Of a stretch of DNA of 64,000 bases, positions 60,025 to 64,000 are shown in pieces. The stretch comes from Candidatus Cryosericum septentrionale (GTDB lineage: Bacteria > Caldisericota > Caldisericia > Cryosericales > Cryosericaceae): positions 1-64,000 of the forward strand of contig NZ_QXIY01000035.1 of assembly GCF_003570995.1 (NCBI RefSeq). The letters run 5' to 3'. The notes beneath the pieces are model-generated. The model searched no databases. It was not told the origin of the DNA and was given only the letters and a program-made list of their open reading frames with translations. Both the position numbers and the translations under genes were made by a program. Numbering within the stretch: the first letter of the stretch is position 1; each line of letters starts with the position of its first letter.

Positions 60025-60056
60025 GGGGTCAGGCATCGCGGTTGACGCCTGGCCCC
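60025..60056 (-). promoter_or_regulatory. Hairpin behind livK3
   Basis: GGGGTCAGGC (60025-60034) pairs with GCCTGGCCCC (60047-60056) with one G-U, 25 bases after the livK3 stop. All three livK genes are followed by such a hairpin. Confidence 0.55.
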
Positions 60057-60080
60057 TATGGAAGACTTGGTTGAGCTGGA

Positions 60081-61238
60081 CTAGGGCTGGATAGTCGTCA
60101 GGTACGTTTGCTGGCCGTTCTTGATCTGCAGGATGACTGCGGCCTTGATCGGGTCCCGGTTTTCGTCGAACTTGTAAACGCCGGCGACGCCCGAGAAGGA
60201 CGTATTCTTCATGGCATCCCTGATGTCCGAGCCCTTGATTGAGCCGGCAGTCTTGAACGCGTCGAGGAACAGTCCCGCAGCGTCATACGCGAGAGCAGCG
60301 AGTGCGTCGGGCGCTGCCCTGTACTTGGTCGTGTATGCTGAGACAAAAGCCTGGACTTTGGGGCTGAGGTCGTCCTTGGAGAAGTGGTTGGAGAAGACGC
60401 CTCCCTCGACAGCCGCGCCCCCTATCTTGACGAGGTCAGGTGAGTCCCACCCATCGCCGCCACCGGCGGGGACGTTCAAACCCATCTCGCGTGCCTGTTT
60501 CAGCTGGAGGGCTACTGCGGCGTAGTAGTTGGGCAGATACAGGAACTCAGGATTGGTGGCCTTGATTTTGGTCAGCTGGGCCTTGTAGTCGACCGTCTTG
60601 TCTTCATCCGTGAAGGCTTCAAAGGCGACGACTTTGCCGCCGTTCTTCTCGAAACCAGCCTTGAAGTACTCGGCAAGGCCCTTGTTGTAATCATTGCCGT
60701 TGTCGTACAGCACGGCCGCCGTCTTGACCTTCAGCGTGTTCCATGCGTAATTTGCCATGACGGTACCCTGGAACGAGTCGATGAAGCAGGCGCGGAAGAT
60801 GTAGTCGCCGACCAGCGTGACCTGGGTGGCAGTGGACCCATGCGAGATCATGGGGACGCCGGCAGCCTGTGCGATAAGCGCGACGGCCAGGGAGACTTTG
60901 CTCATGAGGGGACCGATGATACCGATGACCTTGTCCTGGTTGATGAGCTTCTGAGCGGCGCTGGCGCCGACTTCGGGGGAACCAGCGTCGTCCTCGTTTA
61001 TGTAGTTGATTGTCGTCTTGACGCCGTCGACCGTTGCTCCGCCGGCAGTGTTGAACTCCTCGACGGCCATGGTTGCACCGTTCTTGCCGGAAGCTCCGAA
61101 GGTGGCCGCGCCACCGGTCATCGGCTGGATACCGCCCAGGTTGATAACCTGTTCAGTCACTTTGGTGGTGGAGCCGCAACCGGTGACGCCTGCGACAAGT
61201 ACTGTGAGAATGAGCAAAAATGCGACGGTTCGTTTCAT
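60081..61238 (-). CDS. livK: Branched-chain amino acid ABC transporter substrate-binding protein, copy 3
   Basis: Two adjacent ATG codons exist (61241, 61238) behind GGAGG; the second has better spacing. The 385-aa lipoprotein has a canonical lipobox (VAGVTGC). The body resembles copies 1 and 2 but is clearly more diverged: QPMTGGAATFGASGKNG, IGPLMSKVSLAVALIAQAAG, MISHGSTATQVTLVGDY. Differences concentrate in the ligand-binding loops (HGSTATQ for PTSTNAT), so it may prefer another amino acid. It is the promoter-proximal gene of the whole liv cluster. Confidence 0.95.
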   Translation of the reverse strand: MKRTVAFLLILTVLVAGVTGCGSTTKVTEQVINLGGIQPMTGGAATFGASGKNGATMAVEEFNTAGGATVDGVKTTINYINEDDAGSPEVGASAAQKLINQDKVIGIIGPLMSKVSLAVALIAQAAGVPMISHGSTATQVTLVGDYIFRACFIDSFQGTVMANYAWNTLKVKTAAVLYDNGNDYNKGLAEYFKAGFEKNGGKVVAFEAFTDEDKTVDYKAQLTKIKATNPEFLYLPNYYAAVALQLKQAREMGLNVPAGGGDGWDSPDLVKIGGAAVEGGVFSNHFSKDDLSPKVQAFVSAYTTKYRAAPDALAALAYDAAGLFLDAFKTAGSIKGSDIRDAMKNTSFSGVAGVYKFDENRDPIKAAVILQIKNGQQTYLTTIQP

Positions 61239-61541
61239 CATGGTTCCTCCGGGATATAGGTTTTTGTTGTTCGGGTACAGAGGCTTGACGGAATCGCCGG
61301 TCGTGGCATCACCTCCTTCGACGAACGCAAACCGGCCTTGCAGGGGAGATTTCTGCAAGGCCGGTTTCGTCCGGTATGTTGGCGCGGTCAGGCACGTGCG
61401 CTGGGGCAGTTGCACCAAGCGTCGCTGTGGCCGTCCTCCTGCTGAGAGCGGACGAGCGGAGGGCGTGGAGCGTAACCATAGCGAGTGGATGGGGTGTTTC
61501 GACTGTCATGGAGAGCAGTACTGCACGTGTAACCATAAAAA
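61239..61541 (-). ncRNA. Leader of livK3 with strong terminator-like hairpin
   Basis: The leader again spans about 300 bases although its sequence has diverged from the other two. AAACCGGCCTTGCAG (61329-61343) pairs perfectly with CTGCAAGGCCGGTTT (61353-61367), about 90 bases before the start, and on the minus strand is followed by GCGTTCG. As in the other leaders an ATG lies six bases after the -10 box (75-codon frame). Confidence 0.5.
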
Positions 61542-61569
61542 ATTGTCGCACACAGAAGGAAAAAGTCAA
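61542..61569 (-). promoter_or_regulatory. livK3 promoter
   Basis: TTGACT (61569-61564), 16 bases, GACAAT (61547-61542) on the minus strand, followed by a T-run. It shares TTGACTTTT and TGCGACAATT with livK2. The 317 bases from 61570 to 61886 hold no other gene or site that I can support. Confidence 0.7.
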
Positions 61570-61886
61570 TATGCGGGGTGAAGCGGTTCGAATGGTTGTC
61601 CAGGCAGCTCTGGAGAGCCATTCTTGGTCGAACAGGCATGCCCCCGGTCATGAATTGATTGTGAACGGAATACGAACTATTGCCTGCCGTCCGACCTTCT
61701 CAACATCTCCTCAATGCTGTGCGCGACGCACGTTGACTATAGCCAGTCTCCTGCATGGGGGCGATGTTTTCGCCGAAGTTCGCCAGGACCAGGGCGGTTT
61801 TTCCTCACATCGACAGACGGTGGAGGTTGCGCGCGGGCGCCGCCACGCTACAGTAACTAGGAGATACGGCATATCAGGAGGAACAG

Positions 61887-61955
61887 ATGAAGGAATTTGC
61901 TATCAACCGGACGACGGCTATACAACAGCTGCACGCCGGCAGAGAGTGGGCATGA
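61887..61955 (+). CDS. Short leader peptide coupled to the DUF362 gene (22 aa)
   Basis: ATG 61887 has a strong AGGAGG site (61877-61882) and encodes MKEFAINRTTAIQQL and seven more residues, ending at TGA 61953-61955. That stop overlaps the ATG of the DUF362 gene (ATGA), which has only a weak ribosome site (AGAGAG) of its own. Translation of the large gene therefore probably depends on this short frame, as in coupled leader-peptide control. It has no regulatory codon run that I can see. Alternatively it is the truncated end of a lost upstream gene. Confidence 0.55.
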   Translation: MKEFAINRTTAIQQLHAGREWA

Positions 61956-63061
61956 ACGCGTCGAAGGTATGGTTCACCGACCTGCGCACGCGTCCTGGTC
62001 ACAATCTGCTGGACAAGACCGAAGCTTTGATGCGCGCCGCCGGCGTCACAGACATCGACTTCAAGGACAAGTTCGTTGCGCTCAAGCTGCACATGGGAGA
62101 ACCCGGCAATCTCGCCTACATTCGTCCCAACTATGTGGCGCGGGTCGTCAGACTGATCCGTGAACTGGGCGGTAGGCCCTTTTTGACCGACTGCAACACG
62201 CTGTATACGGGGGGCCGCTCCAACGCAATCGACCACCTGCAGTCTGCCCAGGAGAACGGCTTCAACCGTATCGCCGTCGGGGCAGACGTCATCATCGCCG
62301 ACGGCCTCAAGGGCACGGATTACCGCGAGGTCCCCATCCATCTCAAGCGTTGCGAGACTGCCAAGATCGGCACTGCAATTGCCGACGCCGACATCATCGT
62401 CTCGCTCACGCACTTCAAGGGGCATGAGCAGGCCGGCTTCGGCGGCACGCTCAAGAATATCGGCATGGGCAGTGGTTCGCGGGGCGGCAAGATGCAGATG
62501 CACTCTGAGTCTAAGCCGCGTATCGACGTCGTCAAGTGCGTTGCCTGCGGTACCTGCGTCCGTTCCTGCCCGCAGGTCGCAATCGGATGGAACACCGACG
62601 ACAAGGCTGTCATCGACTACACGAAGTGTGTCGGATGCGGGCAGTGTGTCGCGGTCTGCATGTATGGCGCTGCGCATCCCGTGTTCCAAGGCACCAATGA
62701 CGCGCTCAACGAGAAGATCGCGGAATACGTGTATGCCGTCCTGCATGGTAAGCCGTCGTTCCACGTTAGCTTCATCATGGACGTCAGCCCCAAGTGCGAT
62801 TGCTGGGGCCACAACGATGCGGCCATCGTGCCCGATATTGGTATTGCCGCGAGCTTCGACCCGGTAGCTCTCGACCAGGCATGCGTGGACCTCGTCAACA
62901 AAGCCGTCGCCAATCAGGGCAGCGTCCTTGGCGACGTCCACTTCGAACACGGCGACAAGTTCACACACGTCCACCCCGAAACGCACTGGGAATCCCAGGT
63001 CGCCCACGCCGAGGAGATCGGGCTGGGCACGCGGCAGTACGAGCTGGTGGCCGTCGAGTAG
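61952..63061 (+). CDS. DUF362 domain protein with two 4Fe-4S motifs
   Basis: The start is ATG 61952; 369 aa. The N-terminal DUF362 domain shows FVALKLHMGEPGNLAYIRP, VVRLIRELGGRPFLTDCNTL and SLTHFKGHEQAGFGGTLKNI. A bacterial-ferredoxin insert with CVACGTCVRSCP and CVGCGQCVAVCMYG gives two [4Fe-4S] clusters, and the C-terminal half returns to DUF362 sequence (FDPVALDQACVDLVNKA). Members are found in many anaerobes as presumed electron carriers of unknown partner. A leader peptide overlaps its start and a terminator follows it. Confidence 0.93.
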   Translation: MNASKVWFTDLRTRPGHNLLDKTEALMRAAGVTDIDFKDKFVALKLHMGEPGNLAYIRPNYVARVVRLIRELGGRPFLTDCNTLYTGGRSNAIDHLQSAQENGFNRIAVGADVIIADGLKGTDYREVPIHLKRCETAKIGTAIADADIIVSLTHFKGHEQAGFGGTLKNIGMGSGSRGGKMQMHSESKPRIDVVKCVACGTCVRSCPQVAIGWNTDDKAVIDYTKCVGCGQCVAVCMYGAAHPVFQGTNDALNEKIAEYVYAVLHGKPSFHVSFIMDVSPKCDCWGHNDAAIVPDIGIAASFDPVALDQACVDLVNKAVANQGSVLGDVHFEHGDKFTHVHPETHWESQVAHAEEIGLGTRQYELVAVE

Positions 63062-63088
63062 ACATTTTCCTCCCGGCACGTCCCTTCC

Positions 63089-63125
63089 AGGCGCCGCACC
63101 AAACCGTGTGTGGCGCCTTTCTCTT
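63089..63125 (+). terminator. Rho-independent terminator
   Basis: AGGCGCCGCAC (63089-63099) pairs with GTGTGGCGCCT (63108-63118) with one G-U, followed by TTCTCTT. Confidence 0.8.
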
Positions 63126-63215
63126 CCGGGCCGGCCGTGCCTGTTGCAAGAGTCAAGGACTTCTTTATCCTTCATGTATGAGCACTCAGCGGTAGAAACC
63201 CATAAGGAGGGCTCT

Positions 63216-64000
63216 ATGGCTCGAGTACGACCAAAGGGAATGAAGGCGTTTACGCTCATCTGGGCTGGTCAGGTGGTCTCGCTCGTTGGGTCCGCGATGA
63301 CCGCCTTCGGTGTGAGCGTGTGGGCATGGCAGGTCACGGGTCATGCGACCGCCCTGGGCATCGTCGCGTTCTTCAATTTCACGCCCACCATCATCATGAG
63401 TCCCATCGCCGGAGCGCTGGTCGACCGGTGGAACCGCAAGGTGACCATGGGGGTCTCGGACGTAGCTTCGGGACTGGGTACGGTTATCATGCTCATCCTG
63501 TACGCCACCGGGCGCCTGCAGATCTGGCACCTGTGCATCGTGGGGGCGTTGTCCGGGACGTTCCAGGCATTCCAGTGGCCTGCGTATCAGGCCGCCATCA
63601 GCACCATGATGCCCAAGGAGAAGTATGGCCGGGCTGCGGGCATGATGTCACTGGCGCAGAGTGGCTCCGGCATCCTTGCGCCCATCATTGCGGGAACGGT
63701 CGTCGTCATGTGGGGCCTCGTGCCGATCTTCCTGTTCGACATCGCTTCATTCTGCATCGCCGTCGCATTGCTGCTGGCGGTCAGTGTTCCCCGTCCCTCG
63801 CGATCACAGGCAGGTGAAGAGGCACGTGGCAGCCTCTGGAAGGAAACGGTCTTCGGCTGGCGCTACATCGCGGCACGTCGGCCCCTGCTCTTGCTGCAGC
63901 TCAGCTTCTTTGCCTCGAACCTAGTCGCGTCGGCGTGTGGAACGCTGTGGACTCCGATGATCCTGGCGCGGACCAGTAACAGCGCGACCACACTGGGCAT
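63216..64000 (+). CDS. Major facilitator superfamily transporter, 3' end outside window
   Basis: ATG 63216 lies five bases after AAGGAGG and the frame stays open to base 64000 (about 261 codons). The sequence starts FTLIWAGQVVSLVGSAMTAF and contains the MFS motif A variant GALVDRWNRKVTMGVSD and GAASGMM-type helices (MMPKEKYGRAAGMMSLAQSG, PIIAGTVVVMWGLVPIFLFD). This is the EntS/multidrug-exporter-like branch with permease motif PxFQWPAYQA. A substrate cannot be given. Truncated by the window. Confidence 0.9.
   Translation, partial: MARVRPKGMKAFTLIWAGQVVSLVGSAMTAFGVSVWAWQVTGHATALGIVAFFNFTPTIIMSPIAGALVDRWNRKVTMGVSDVASGLGTVIMLILYATGRLQIWHLCIVGALSGTFQAFQWPAYQAAISTMMPKEKYGRAAGMMSLAQSGSGILAPIIAGTVVVMWGLVPIFLFDIASFCIAVALLLAVSVPRPSRSQAGEEARGSLWKETVFGWRYIAARRPLLLLQLSFFASNLVASACGTLWTPMILARTSNSATTLG

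Overview
The window is a high-GC bacterial chromosome segment (about 60% G+C by eye) with strong AGGAGG-type ribosome sites and dense, translationally coupled operons. Two AT-rich patches interrupt it, at about 1-6300 and 32090-33830. The gene content fits a strictly anaerobic, amino-acid- or peptide-using fermenter with a proteinaceous surface layer: SLH, cohesin, dockerin and copper-amine-oxidase-N domains, a tungsten aldehyde ferredoxin oxidoreductase with its ferredoxin, NfnAB electron bifurcation, and branched-chain amino acid uptake. Firmicutes-like lineages and candidate phyla such as Caldiserica/Cryosericota would fit, but no rRNA is present and this placement is a guess.

Layout. 1-5208: AT-rich genes for membrane-anchored or secreted beta-propeller-like proteins, one followed in frame by an orphan domain after a TAA. 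5434-6288: BrkB-type membrane protein. 13316-6349 (minus): an eight-gene tungsten/molybdenum operon, tupA-tupB-tupC-moeA-moaA-moaC-MOSC-mogA, whose TupA carries SLH domains; a promoter and a perfect palindrome lie at its head. 13795-19986: a secreted subtilisin carrying both cohesin and dockerin modules, and an NHL-repeat/cohesin/copper-amine-oxidase-N protein. 20259-28198: UPF0182 protein, two tandem DMT exporters, ChrB-like protein, enolase and an MFS carrier. 28890-28156 (minus): PAP2 phosphatase. 29007-31741: an unusual catabolic operon (ATC-hydrolase family, PLP lyase, FAH-family hydrolase). 32103-33977: AT-rich island with small orphan genes, four 19-bp iteron-like repeats and coding remnants. 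33974-38511 (minus): CBS-ACT protein, methyltransferase, a PAP2 gene broken by TAG, and nfnAB. 38910-42804: MoxR-DUF58-transglutaminase operon. 42834-51965: lpd, MFS, MBL hydrolase, PadR operon, ferredoxin-AOR, TPR protein and class I aldolase. 61238-52135 (minus): branched-chain amino acid ABC transporter with three substrate-binding-protein genes, two of them in a tandem duplication of about 2.2 kb. 61887-64000: leader peptide plus DUF362 ferredoxin protein, then a truncated MFS gene.

How it fits together. Tungstate is captured at the surface, imported by TupBC and built into tungstopterin by the Moa/Moe/Mog enzymes. It would feed AOR enzymes such as the one at 48188-49954, which oxidise amino-acid-derived aldehydes and pass electrons to the ferredoxin encoded just upstream; NfnAB can then exchange electrons between ferredoxin, NADH and NADPH. 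The secreted protease and the Liv transporter would supply the amino acids. No rRNA, tRNA, CRISPR array or intact insertion sequence was recognised.
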